Shown piece by piece: positions 48,816 to 58,538 of a DNA stretch of 64,000 bases. The DNA is taken from the NCBI RefSeq assembly GCF_026262505.1, contig NC_067204.1, forward strand, positions 9,147,797-9,211,796. The letters are read 5' to 3'. Made by a program: the position numbers and the translations under genes. Each line of letters begins with the position of its first letter. Position 1 is the stretch's first letter. Origin of the DNA: Trichomonas vaginalis G3. Lineage: Eukaryota; Parabasalia; Trichomonadida; Trichomonadidae. Under the pieces are notes generated by a model. The model was not told where the DNA came from. It did not search any database and saw only the letters and a list, made by a program, of their open reading frames with translations.

Positions 48816-49705
48816 TTCTAAATGTTTGTTTGTATGTTTTAAATTTATAACATAAGTTATATTTTTTATGATAGAAACTGTACAGTTTTCTTTCTATTAT
48901 GTTCCAACTCAACCATGAGTGGTGAATTTCCATTAAAAACTTGAATATTTATTTTGGAACGATATGAAAGAATCAACTCTGATGTTTCTATATTTTTTTC
49001 TAATCACTACTTTAAAGAGCAGTTTGTTTTTTCTCCAAGTATTGTGTCCCAGATGAGAGGTGTTGACTCCTAAAATCACTTTTTTTGAGTGTGAGAATAT
49101 TTATTGATATTTCATATGAAGTGTGAGTAATCTTACTCCGAAGAGTATGGTGTTCAAGGCGGAAATAAAGAGATTTTTATGCAAATGATAGAAGATTGTA
49201 AATCATTTGATAACATGATTAATACATAATGGAGAGAGGTTTTGCAATATTCATCTTTTTCATTGATATTTGAATCATGTGTAATAAGGAGTTCGGCAGC
49301 TTTTATACTATTATTTTTACTGCAATATGAAGAGCAGTTTTTCCATCTTTATCTTTATCTTTTTCGTTGATATTTGCACCATGTGAAAGAAGAGCTTCGA
49401 CTGCTTCATTACTTTGATGAAATACTGCAGCAATGAGAGCGGTTTTCCCAAATATGATTATTGCAAAGAAATTCAATCTAGAAATGTAAAAATTAAAATA
49501 ATTGAATATAATTTTTATATTGACCCTATTCAGCTAACGATATACATATGTTATGAGTTAAAAATCTCTTTGGTAATGTCTAACACAATGTAGTATTAAT
49601 CAAATTTTGAGAGGCACGGTGTGAAATTGAAAGTAGTCTGATAAGTAATGAATAGATTCAGAAAAAATCGAGTTTAAGAGTGATCCATTGAATTTGTTTC
49701 ATTGA
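48816..49705. pseudogene. Ankyrin gene scraps in both directions
   Basis: At 49136-49210 (+) a fragment encodes EEYGVQGGNKEIFMQMIED, near-identical to the ankyrin pseudogene at 23590-23680. At 49240-49460 (minus) another scrap encodes ankyrin repeats (EALLSHGANINEKDKD, TALHIAV). Both are out of frame and lack starts. No other feature was seen in this 890-base stretch. Confidence 0.6.
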
Positions 49706-50455
49706 CTGTCGGAAAATCTATACTTCTCATTACAACATAGTAACACACGGAATGATGTTTTCAGTTTCGAATACAATGAAGCATGTACTCCGTACAGTAT
49801 TGTTCTCCATCCAGGAAATTACATTTTCGAAGCGTGGGGTGCAGCTGGCGGTAATCATGGTGGCCACGGAGGCTACACATCAGGCAATATTAAATTCCGC
49901 ACTAGGACTCAACTTTATGCCATCCTCGGCGGCATTGGTGAAGAACCTGTCAAAGAAAAGAGAACTACTAAAGGAGGTTGCGGCGGTGGAGGCAAAGGTG
50001 GTATTCCGCTCTCTAATGAATATTATTCAGGAGCAGGTGGTGGAGGTGCCACAACAATTTACTACCAGACCCAATCAATAAGCAATCGAATCTTAGTTTC
50101 TGGCGGTGGTGGGGCTCATCACGGTCCTGGCCAATTGGAAGACTCCTACGGTGCATGTGGAGGAACTGCAGGATATGCAGGAGGCCTAGCTGATGGAAAT
50201 GGTATTATAGACTATACTATTTCCCTCGGTGCAAACCAATCTTTTGGGAATGTAAATGGGATCGGCGCTGACGGAAGAAAAGGAAACAATTTGGGTTGTA
50301 GAGCTGAGGGAAGCGGAGGTAGTGGTGGAGGATATAGAGGTGGGTTGAGTTCAACTTCGGAATTTGATTCTCCAGGTTCGGGGGGAAGTTTGTATATATC
50401 TGGACATCCATTTGTTCAAATATCAAATCATATTTTGATTTTCATTTCTTTTTAA
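49706..50455 (+). pseudogene. Glycine-rich (ALK/LTK-like) cassette A, internally deleted, no ATG
   Basis: The open frame starts with CTG at 49706, directly after TGA, and ends at TAA 50455 (249 codons). It has the family landmarks: NEACTPYSIVL, YIFEAWGAAGGNHGGHGGY, QLYAILGGIGEEPV, GGGGATTIYY, ILVSGGGGA, GTAGYAGGL, GSGGSGGGYRGG. After ISGHP it jumps to the last 15 residues seen in other copies, so about 55 codons are deleted. This glycine-rich domain (as in ALK/LTK receptors) is abundant in secreted or surface proteins of trichomonads. No ATG lies before the domain in frame. Confidence 0.65.
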
Positions 50456-50814
50456 TTCTTGTCAATATATTATGTGAATCATAAAGATTACATATATATG
50501 CATGCGCTGCGAGTTCATCCTTTTTATTTCATTATTATCCTTTTTTAAATTATCTTGAATGCTCATTTATATGAATGCATGGATATTTGGATTGGTTAAT
50601 TTTTAACAAACTCAATAGAATAAAAGGATCGAAAATGAGATAGCATAATATACAATATATTCTAAAACCGATATTTTGAATCAATTTATTGAAAATCATC
50701 TGGAAAAATTGAATTTTTGAAAGTTTCCTTAGATCCGATTAATTTGAATGTATTTAAATTTTAAGGTTAATATAAAATTAACCTTAATTTTTATTGGGTT
50801 ATCCGAATTGTTGA
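50456..50814. repeat. Duplicated spacer and conserved 5' flank of cassette B
   Basis: About 130 bases at 50592-50730 are repeated at 53205-53340, showing that spacers were duplicated along with the cassettes. AAGGTTAATATAAAATTAACCTT, a palindrome, lies at 50763-50785 and recurs before cassette F. It is followed by ATTGGGTTATCCGAATTGTT just before the TGA-CTG. Confidence 0.65.
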
Positions 50815-51735
50815 CTGGCTCCATATCCATCTTTCATATTACAGCATAGTCACGGCCGCAATGTTGTTTCTGTCTTCGAATATAATGAAGCATGCACTCC
50901 ATACAGTATTGTTCTCGATTCAGGGAATTATTTTTTCGAAGCATGGGGTGCAGCTGGCGGTAACAACGGCGGTCATGGTGGATACACTTCAGGTACTATT
51001 AAATTTGGGCGTCAAACGCAACTTTAGGCCATTATCGGTGGCATTGGCGAAGAACCTGTCAAAGAAGTTCGAAACACTGCAGGCGGTTGCGGTGGTGGTG
51101 GTAAAGGAGGCGCTCCGTACTCTACAGCCTATTATTCAGGTGCAGGCGGTGGAGGTGCCACAACTATTTACTTCCAAAGCAATTCTGTCGAAAATCGGAT
51201 CTTAGTTTCAGGTGGTGGCGGGGCTTTTCAAGGTCCTGGAATTGATTCCAGCTCTGGAGCTGCATGCGGTGGAACTGCAGGATATGCAGGAGGTCTTATT
51301 GCTGGAAATGGTAGACAGAATAATAATTATTCCTATGGAGCAAGCCAATCTTTTGGAAACACGGATGGAATCGGTTCTGATGGAAGAAATGGAGTGAATT
51401 TCAATTGTAGAGCAGAAGGAAGCGGTGGTAGTGGTGGAGGATATAGAGGTGGTTTGAGTTTTTCTTCTGAATATAATACACCTGGTTCGGGTGGAAGTTC
51501 GTATATATCTGGACATCCAGGATGTGATACATTCGAAGGAATAGTTTTCAATAACGCGAAGATTGTTTCAGGTAATGAAAGTATGATATTACCAAACGGA
51601 ACTATATCCACCGGCAATCCGAATCACGGCTACCTCAGAATCACATATTTACTTCCAATATGTACAAATACCAATTCATATTTTGATTTTCATTTCTTCA
51701 TGATATGTTTTGTAAATCTATTCCTATGTTCATAG
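50815..51735 (+). pseudogene. Glycine-rich cassette B, one nonsense codon, no ATG
   Basis: The frame starts with CTG at 50815 directly after TGA, and would run 306 codons to TAG at 51735. It is broken once, by TAG at 51025-51027 where other copies have TAT (Tyr of QLYAIV). Otherwise all landmarks are present: FEAWGAAGGNNGGHGGYTSG, GGGGATTIYF, CGGTAGYAGGL, GSGGSGGGYRGG, SGGSSYISGHPGCDTF, MILPNGTISTGNPNHGYLRI. There is no in-frame ATG before the domain. It is either a pseudogene or a silent donor. Confidence 0.7.
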
Positions 51736-52263
51736 AGATATCCAAAATAACTTTATTTTTTAATAATTGTGTAAATGAAATCGTAATCAATGATGTTAAA
51801 AAAATTGAAAGGGCTCTCAAAAAGTTGATTTTTTAAGAGTACGCGGTATCCGATTTATTGACTGGCTTATCCATCTTTTTCATTATTACATAACAATGCT
51901 CATGACATTGTTTTTTGATTTTCATTTCTTCTTGATTCTTATCAATATATTATATGAATCATAAAGATATATTTGTAATTAATGCTTTTGTTAGAATAAA
52001 AATTTCCCTTATTATCACATGTTATATTTTTCATTTTTCTGAATGAAATCAATATAAGTTCTTGAAACACTAGAAAAGTAAATAATAAATATTGGTTTTG
52101 CATTGTTCTTTTGAGCAATAGTCCTCTCTTCAGCTTATTTAATTAATAATGTGGAGCATGCAATAAAAAATCAAGATTTTTGATAAATTTGAAAAGACAA
52201 TTAAAAAGTCGAAATTTTATGTAAAAATAACCTTAAATTTTATTGGTTTATCCGATTTACTGA
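51736..52263. repeat. Spacer with collapsed glycine-rich cassette relic
   Basis: At about 51851-51980 the first 55 bases of a cassette (CCGATTTATTGACTGGCTTA, through CATGACATTG) are joined directly to the last 60 bases of a cassette (TTTTTTGATTTTCATTTCTT and on). Almost the whole reading frame is gone. This is what recombination between short repeats inside one copy, or between neighbours, would leave. The conserved flank of cassette C (TTTATTGGTTTATCCGATTT) follows near 52240. Confidence 0.65.
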
Positions 52264-53184
52264 CTGACTACATATCCACCTTTCTATTTACTACATAATA
52301 GCACTCGTGACGTTGTTTCCGTCTTCGACTATAATGAAGCATGCACTCCATACAGCATTGTTCTCGATCCAGGCAATTATTTTTTCGAAGCCTGGGGTGC
52401 AGCTGGTGGGAACAACGGTGGTCGTGGTGCATATACTGCAGGCACTATTAAGTTTGGTCGTCGAACACAACTTTATGCCGTTGTTGGTGGAATTGGCGAA
52501 TCATCAGTCAGAGAAATGCGCCCTACTAAAGGTGGCTGTGGGGGTGGAGGAAATGGAAGCGTTCCATTTTCCACAGATTTTTACTCAGGAGCAGGTGGTG
52601 GAGGTGCGACCACAATTTACTACCAAACTAATTCCCTCGATGGTCGAATCTTGGTATCGGGCGGTGGTGGGGGCTTTCAAGGCTAGGATTCTTTGGGTAG
52701 TGGAAAACCTGCTTGTGAAGGAACTGCAGGATATGCAGGAGGCCTAGCTGCTGGAAATGGCATTATTGACTATACTATTTCTCTTGGTGCAAGCCAATCT
52801 TTCGGAAATGAAGTTGGAATAGGCTCTGATGGAAGAAATGGAACTATTAGAGCTGTTTGTAAATGTGAAGGAAATGGTGGTAGCGGTGGAGGATATAGAG
52901 GCGGGTTAAGTTCATCTTCTGAATTTAATACACCTGGTTCGGGTGGAAGTTCGTATATATCTGGACATCCAGGATGTGATACATTCGAAGGAATAGTTTT
53001 CAATAACGCGAAGATCATTTCAGGTAATGAAAGTATGATATTACCAAACGGAACTATATCCACCGGCAATCCTAATCACGGCTACCTCAGAATCACATAT
53101 TTACTTCCCATTTGTTCATGTCTCAAATCATATTTTGATTTTCATTTCTTTTTGATTCTTACCAATATTTTATTAGATTCATAA
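52264..53184 (+). pseudogene. Glycine-rich cassette C, one nonsense codon, no ATG
   Basis: CTG at 52264 follows TGA directly; the frame would run 306 codons to TAA at 53184. It is broken once by TAG at 52684-52686, where other copies have a codon for Pro in FQGPG. The repeat landmarks are otherwise intact, including FEAWGAAGGNNGGRGAYTAG, GGGGATTIYYQ and GNGGSGGGYRGG. The GRGAYTAG form is shared with cassette G, while its 3' half matches cassettes B and F, so it looks like a mosaic. Confidence 0.7.
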
Positions 53185-53360
53185 AGATATATTCATTCTT
53201 GTTCTTGGTCAATTAATAACGCACTCAATAAGAATAAAAGGATTGAAAATGAGATAGTATGATATAAAATATATTATAAAACCGTTATTTTGAATCAATT
53301 TATTGAAAATCATCTGAAAAAATTGAATTTTTGAAAGGTTTCTAAGATTCGATTTATTGA

Positions 53361-54278
53361 CTGGCTCCTTATCCATCTTTCATATTACAGCATAGTCACG
53401 GCCACGATGTTGTTTCTGTCTTCGAATATAATGAAGCATGCACTCCGTACAGTATTGTTCTCGATTCGGGAAATTACATTTTCGAAGCTTGGGGTGCAGC
53501 TGGCGGTAACAACGGCGGTCATGGTGGATACACTTCAGGTACTATTAAATTTGACAGGCGAACACAACTTTATGCGATTGTCGGTGGGATTGGTGAAGAA
53601 CCTGTTAAAGAAGTTCGAAACACTGCAGGCGGTTGCGGTGGTGGTGGTAAAGGAGGCGCTCCGTACTCCACAACCTATTATTCAGGTGCAGGTGGAGGAT
53701 GTGCTACAACGATTTACTACCAAAGCTATTCAATCGACAATCGAATCTTAGTATCGGGTGGAGGTGGGGCTTTTCAAGGTCCTTCATTCGATGTAAACGA
53801 TGGCGCGTCTGGTGGAGGCACTGCAGGATATGCAGGAGGCCTTGTAGCTGGAGATGGTGTAAATCAATATGATATTTCTCTCGGTGCAAGCCAAACTTTT
53901 GGAAACAAAAATGGAGTTGGCTCTAACTGAAGAAACGGCATAAGCGGTAGCTACAAGGCAGAAGGAAGCGGAGGTAGCGGTGGGGGATATAGAGGTGGAT
54001 TAGCATCATCTTCTGATTTCAATTCTCCTGGTTCGGGTGGAAGTTCGTATATATCTGGACATCCAGGATGTTCAAAGTTCCAAGAAATTGTTTTCAGTAA
54101 TGCGAAGATTGTTTCAGGTAATGAAAGTATGATATTACCAAACGGAACTATATCCACTGGCAATCCTAATCACGGCTACCTCAGAATCACATATTTACTT
54201 CCCATTTGTTCATGTCTCAAATCATATTTTGATTTTCATTTCTTTTTGATTCTTACCAATATTTTATTAGATTCATAA
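53361..54278 (+). pseudogene. Glycine-rich cassette D, one nonsense codon, no ATG
   Basis: CTG at 53361 follows TGA directly; the frame would run 305 codons to TAA at 54278. It is broken once, by TGA at 53928-53930, where others have Gly in the DGRN/DGRK segment. One unusual change is Cys for Gly in GGGCATTIYY. The 3' third is almost identical to cassette E (SSSDFNSPGSGGSSYISGHP, CSKFQEIVFSNAK), pointing to recent gene conversion. Confidence 0.7.
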
Positions 54279-54428
54279 AGATATTCTATCTACTTTTGCT
54301 ATTAAGTTTGTTTAACTAAAAATTACTGTTAATCTAATGTAAATTCTTTGATTGAAGAAATTTATTTTTAATATACTCTTAAAATATAAAATTAACCTTA
54401 TTTTTTGTTGGTTTATCCGAATTGTTGA

Positions 54429-55349
54429 CTGGCACCATATCCATCTTTCTCATTATTACATAACAATTCTCATGACATTGTTTCCGTCTTCGAATATAAT
54501 GAAGCATGTACTCCATACAGTATTGTTCTGGATCCAGGCAATTATTTTTTCGAAGCATGGGGTGCAGCTGGCGGGAACAATGGCGGTCATGGAGGCTATA
54601 CATCCGGTACCATCAAATTTGGCCATCAAACGCAACTTTATGCTATTGTCGGTGGAATTGGTGAAGAACCTGTCAAAGAAAATCGAGCAACAAAAGGAGG
54701 TTGTGGTGGTGGCGGAAAAGGAGGTGCTCCATACAATACTACTTTTTATTCCGGTGCAGGAGGTGGAGGCGCCACAACTATTTACTTCCAAAGCTATTCT
54801 GACGAAAATCGAATCTTAGTTTCAGGTGGTGGTGGGGCTTTCCAGGGTCCCGGACTTAACACCATATATTCAGTTGCATGTGGTGGAACTGCAGGGTATG
54901 CAGGAGGTCTTGTTGCTGGAAATGGAGAAGGCGTGCAAACTACTGCTCTTGGTGCAAGCCAGACTGTTGGAAATTCAAACGGAACTGGATCTGATGGAAG
55001 GAAAGGCACTACTCAATTCGATTGTGGAGCTGAAGGAAACGGTGGTAGCGGTGGGGGATATAGAGGTGGATTAGCATCATCTTCTGATTTCAATTCTCCT
55101 GGTTCGGGTGGAAGTTCGTATATATCTGGACATCCAGGATGTTCAAAGTTCCAAGAAATTGTTTTCAGTAATGCGAAGATTGTTTCAGGTAATGAAAGTA
55201 TGATATTACCAAACGGAACTATATCCACTGGCAATCTTAATCACGGCTACCTCAGAATCACATATTTACTTCCAATATGTACAAATACCAATTCATATTT
55301 TGATTTTCATTTCTTTTTGATTCTTACCAATCTTTTATTAGAATCTTAG
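54429..55349 (+). CDS. Glycine-rich cassette E, open frame without ATG
   Basis: CTG at 54429 follows TGA directly and the frame is fully open for 306 codons to TAG at 55349. Landmarks in order: NEACTPYSIVLDPGNYFFEA, AAGGNNGGHGGYTSGTIKFG, QLYAIVGGIGEEPVKE, GGCGGGGKGGAPY, GGGGATTIYF, ILVSGGGGAFQGPG, CGGTAGYAGGLVAGNG, GNGGSGGGYRGG, GSGGSSYISGHPGCSKF and MILPNGTISTG. This is a complete ALK/LTK-like glycine-rich domain. No signal peptide or membrane span is visible, so an N-terminal part is probably missing. The first in-frame near-start after the head is a GTG at 54933, far inside the domain. It could start at CTG, gain its head by recombination, or be dead. Confidence 0.5.
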   Translation: MAPYPSFSLLHNNSHDIVSVFEYNEACTPYSIVLDPGNYFFEAWGAAGGNNGGHGGYTSGTIKFGHQTQLYAIVGGIGEEPVKENRATKGGCGGGGKGGAPYNTTFYSGAGGGGATTIYFQSYSDENRILVSGGGGAFQGPGLNTIYSVACGGTAGYAGGLVAGNGEGVQTTALGASQTVGNSNGTGSDGRKGTTQFDCGAEGNGGSGGGYRGGLASSSDFNSPGSGGSSYISGHPGCSKFQEIVFSNAKIVSGNESMILPNGTISTGNLNHGYLRITYLLPICTNTNSYFDFHFFLILTNLLLES

Positions 55350-55647
55350 GGATATTTATGTTTGTTAGAATAAAACCAACCATTACTATCATATGTCATA
55401 ATTATTAAATATAAAGAAAAACTTAATTACGTATGATTTAAAATCAGAAAATTTCTTTCGGAGAAAGGAAAACTTTGATTTATAATACATTGATCCTTAT
55501 GTATCTTTCTCGAATTTAATGGAAATTAATTCTGAAATCCAATATGTGTTTTTGATAATTTATGGGATCCGATTAATTTGAATGAATTTGAATTTTAAGG
55601 TTAATATAAAATTAACCTTATTTTTATTGGGTTACCCGAATTGTTGA

Positions 55648-56562
55648 CTGACTCCTTACCCATCTTTCATATTACAGCATAGTCACGGCCACGATGTTGT
55701 TTCTGTCTTCGAATATAATGAAGCATGCACTCCGTACAGTATTGTTCTGGATCCAGGCAATTATTTTTTCGAAGCATGGGGTGCAGCTGGCGGGAACAAC
55801 GGCGGTCATGGTGGATACACTTCAGGTACTATTAAATTTGGCCGCCAAACGCAACTTTATGCCGTTGTTGGTGGGATTGGTGAAGAATCTGTTAAAGAAG
55901 TTCGAAATATTAAAGGAGGCTGTGGTGGTGGTGGTAGAGGAGGTGCTCCATGCAACATCGATTATTATTCTGGTGCTGGAGGCGGCGGTGCTACATCTAT
56001 TTACTACCAAAGCTACTCGGCAAATAATCGAATTTTAGTCTCGGGTGGCGGTGGAGCTTTTCAGGGTCCTGGTCGCTACAAAGACAGTTTGGCTTCAAGA
56101 GGCACTGCAGGATATGCAGGAGGTCTCGTAGCTGGAAATGGAGTAAATCAATATGCTACTTCTATTGGTGCAAGTCAAACTAATGGAAACAAAAACGGAA
56201 TTGGCGCTGACGGAAGAAACGGCAAACTTGCAAACTACAAAGGTGAAGGAAGCGGTGGTAGTGGTGGAGGATATAGAGGTGGGTTGAGTTCAACTTCGGA
56301 ATTTGATTCTCCAGGTTCGGGTGGAAGTTCGTATATATCTGGACATCCAGGATGCGTTAAGTTCGTAGGAATAGTTTTCAATAACGCGAAGATTGTTTCA
56401 GGTAATGAAAGTATGATATTACCAAACGGAACTATATCCACTGGCAATCCTAATCACGGCTACCTCAGAATCACATATTTACTTCCCATTTGTTCATGTC
56501 TCAAATCATATTTTGATTTTCATTTCTTTTTGATTCTTACCAATATTTTATTAGATTCATAA
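55648..56562 (+). CDS. Glycine-rich cassette F, open frame without ATG
   Basis: CTG at 55648 follows TGA directly and the frame is open for 304 codons to TAA at 56562. All landmarks of the family are present, with SRGTAGYAGGLVAGNGVNQY in the variable middle part and SSTSEFDSPGSGGSSYISGH shared with cassette A. Its 5' flank (a palindrome, then TTATTGGGTTACCCGAATTG) matches that of cassette B over about 60 bases. There is no in-frame ATG before the domain. The open frame argues for constraint or recent birth. Confidence 0.5.
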   Translation: MTPYPSFILQHSHGHDVVSVFEYNEACTPYSIVLDPGNYFFEAWGAAGGNNGGHGGYTSGTIKFGRQTQLYAVVGGIGEESVKEVRNIKGGCGGGGRGGAPCNIDYYSGAGGGGATSIYYQSYSANNRILVSGGGGAFQGPGRYKDSLASRGTAGYAGGLVAGNGVNQYATSIGASQTNGNKNGIGADGRNGKLANYKGEGSGGSGGGYRGGLSSTSEFDSPGSGGSSYISGHPGCVKFVGIVFNNAKIVSGNESMILPNGTISTGNPNHGYLRITYLLPICSCLKSYFDFHFFLILTNILLDS

Positions 56563-57179
56563 AGTTATATAAATTAATAATTTGAATTTGTAAATCAACT
56601 TATTGATAATCAGAACATGAATTTGATGGTTTGAATAAAAATCTGATTATAGATTTACTTTCTTTGAATTATAACCACAGAATCATGAAACCCTAAAATA
56701 AATAAGAGATTAATCAAATTAATTAGATTTTTATAGTCTCAACCCGATTTTTAAATTTTTTTAAAAAAACGGAGCTATTATTGAAATAGTCTTGAGACAC
56801 TAAATTTTACTAAACTATTTCAGAGGATTGAATGTCAACTCAATCCTCTGAAAAGTCTGATGAAATTTATCTAATTTTATGTCCAAAGCAATAATTGAAG
56901 ATTCAATTAATTTCTATAAAAAGTATCATTATACCTCCCATAACATCAAAAGCGAGAAACAAATCATTTTGCTTGTTTTACAATTTGATGGTTCTATCGT
57001 CGGGATCAATTGTTCTCATTTCAGATAACATTTACTTTTTTTGTAATTTCGGAAATTTGAATGGCACAAAATTCCAAGAAAAATTTCTTTACCGAAAAAA
57101 CGGAACTTATAAAATTCCTTCTGAAAAATTGAAATCAATACATCAAATTCTATTGAATAATTGAATTTGATTCTTTTAG
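56563..57179. other. Spacer with a perfect hairpin
   Basis: A 14-bp perfect hairpin at 56818-56853 (TTTCAGAGGATTGA, loop of 8, TCAATCCTCTGAAA) lies in the longest spacer of the array. Just before it GTCTCAA (56736) and TTGAGAC (56792) form a weaker outer inverted repeat. An 89-codon frame at 56895 has no support. Confidence 0.5.
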
Positions 57180-58097
57180 ACGGGACCTTATCCCTCCTAT
57201 TCATTACTCCACAACAATACTGGAAGTGTTGTTTCTGTCTTCGATTATAATGAAGCATGTACCCCATACAGCATTGTCCTGGATCCAGGCAAATGTTTTT
57301 TCGAAGCGTGGGGAGCTGCTGGCGGTAATAACGGTGGTCGTGGTGCCTACACTGCAGGTACTATCGAACTGCACTCACAGACCCAGCTGTATGCCATTGT
57401 TGGTGGTGTTGGAGAATCATCAGTCAAAGAAAAACGCCCTACTAAAGGAGGATGTGGAGGCGGGGGAAATGGAGGTGCTCCATATTCATCAAATTTTTAT
57501 TCAGGATCAGGCGGTGGAGGTGCCACTACGATTTACTACCGAACTAATTCGCTCAACAGTCGAATCTTAGTATCGGGCGGTGGTGGAGGTTTACAAGGCT
57601 TTGGATCAGAAGGAAATAGGAGCCCTGCTTGCGGAGGTAGTGCAGGAAGTGCAGGAGGTTTTGTTGCTGAAGATGGGAAGAGAGGTTCCCTAATATCTTT
57701 GGGAGCAAATCAAACTTATGGAACCGAAAACGGAACAGGAACAGATGGGCTTAAAGGTGTTTATGGAGAGTGCACTATGGAGGGAAATGGAGGTAGCGGT
57801 GGGGGATATAGAGGAGGTACTTCGATCACTTCAACCAGCAATGCGCCTGGAAGTGGCGGAAGTTCTTATATATCAGGAAATCCTGGTTGCACTCCATTCC
57901 CAGAAGTATCTTTTTATAATACTATTGTTCTTGCTGGGAATCAAAAAATGAAACTTGCAAATGGAACGGATTCAAATGGAAATCCTGGTAATGGGTACTT
58001 AAGAATATCATATACAGTACCACTGATTACGCTTGCTAATTATGAAAAAGAATTCCATTATTTCATATATTTATATAATCTATTTGTTTATTCATAG
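57180..58097 (+). CDS. Glycine-rich cassette G, open frame without ATG, most diverged
   Basis: The frame begins with ACG at 57180 directly after TAG and is open for 305 codons to TAG at 58097. Landmarks are kept (NEACTPYSIVLDPGKCFFEA, NGGRGAYTAGTIELHSQTQL, GGGGATTIYYR, ILVSGGGGGLQ, GNGGSGGGYRGG, GSGGSSYISGNPGC, NGNPGNGYLRI), but it differs more from A-F than they do from each other and does not share their 3' end or palindromic 5' flank. The first in-frame ATG falls near codon 200. Having the same stop-then-near-cognate head in this older copy is notable. Confidence 0.5.
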   Translation, partial: TGPYPSYSLLHNNTGSVVSVFDYNEACTPYSIVLDPGKCFFEAWGAAGGNNGGRGAYTAGTIELHSQTQLYAIVGGVGESSVKEKRPTKGGCGGGGNGGAPYSSNFYSGSGGGGATTIYYRTNSLNSRILVSGGGGGLQGFGSEGNRSPACGGSAGSAGGFVAEDGKRGSLISLGANQTYGTENGTGTDGLKGVYGECTMEGNGGSGGGYRGGTSITSTSNAPGSGGSSYISGNPGCTPFPEVSFYNTIVLAGNQKMKLANGTDSNGNPGNGYLRISYTVPLITLANYEKEFHYFIYLYNLFVYS

Positions 58098-58538
58098 AAA
58101 AAATAAATTTTGTTTTGAGTAAAATTAGAGTATTCCATGTATTCAAATGTATTTTTAATATTTCCTAACATGATTAAGTTGATATTCTCTATTTCAGAGA
58201 AATTTAATCATCACAACTTCTGTATCAATTTCATTCATGAATCTGATATTCTCTCTTCGTTTTCATGTGATCCTATAAAATTAACAGGGAATTAGAAATC
58301 AATAATTAATAATGGACTGAAATGGAGCAAAAGGATTATCTAGCATTTCTTATTGTAAGTTATTGGAATTAAATGAGTGCGTAATGGTAAGTTGATAAGA
58401 AAAATTTTGCATTATTAACACATTTATCCTTTTAAACTATTTGTGGACTATATTCAATGAGTAGAACTAAATTTCCGTACTGTTATTCCTATTAAAAAGT
58501 TGAAAATATAAATTATTTTTTAAAAAAATCAAACAATT
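58098..58538. other. Convergent intergenic region, nothing recognised
   Basis: AT-rich DNA between the end of cassette G and the end of the karyopherin gene. No supported frame or repeat. Confidence 0.6.

Noticed and set aside
50861..51205. Repeated open frames starting MLFLSSNIMKH in each glycine-rich cassette
   Set aside because: They are the +1 frame of the glycine-rich domain. Composition is poor and only the other frame keeps the family landmarks; the ATG is the one inside AATGTTGTTTCT.
52770..53069. Minus-strand Pro-rich frames (MPVDIVPFGNIIL) in each cassette
   Set aside because: They mirror the glycine codons of the plus strand (GGN read backward gives NCC). No start context or family match.
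57160..57180. Introns ending just before the glycine-rich frames
   Set aside because: Only cassette G has an AG there; none has the trichomonad 3' motif (ACTAACACACAG) or a GTATGT-type donor close by in frame with an ATG.
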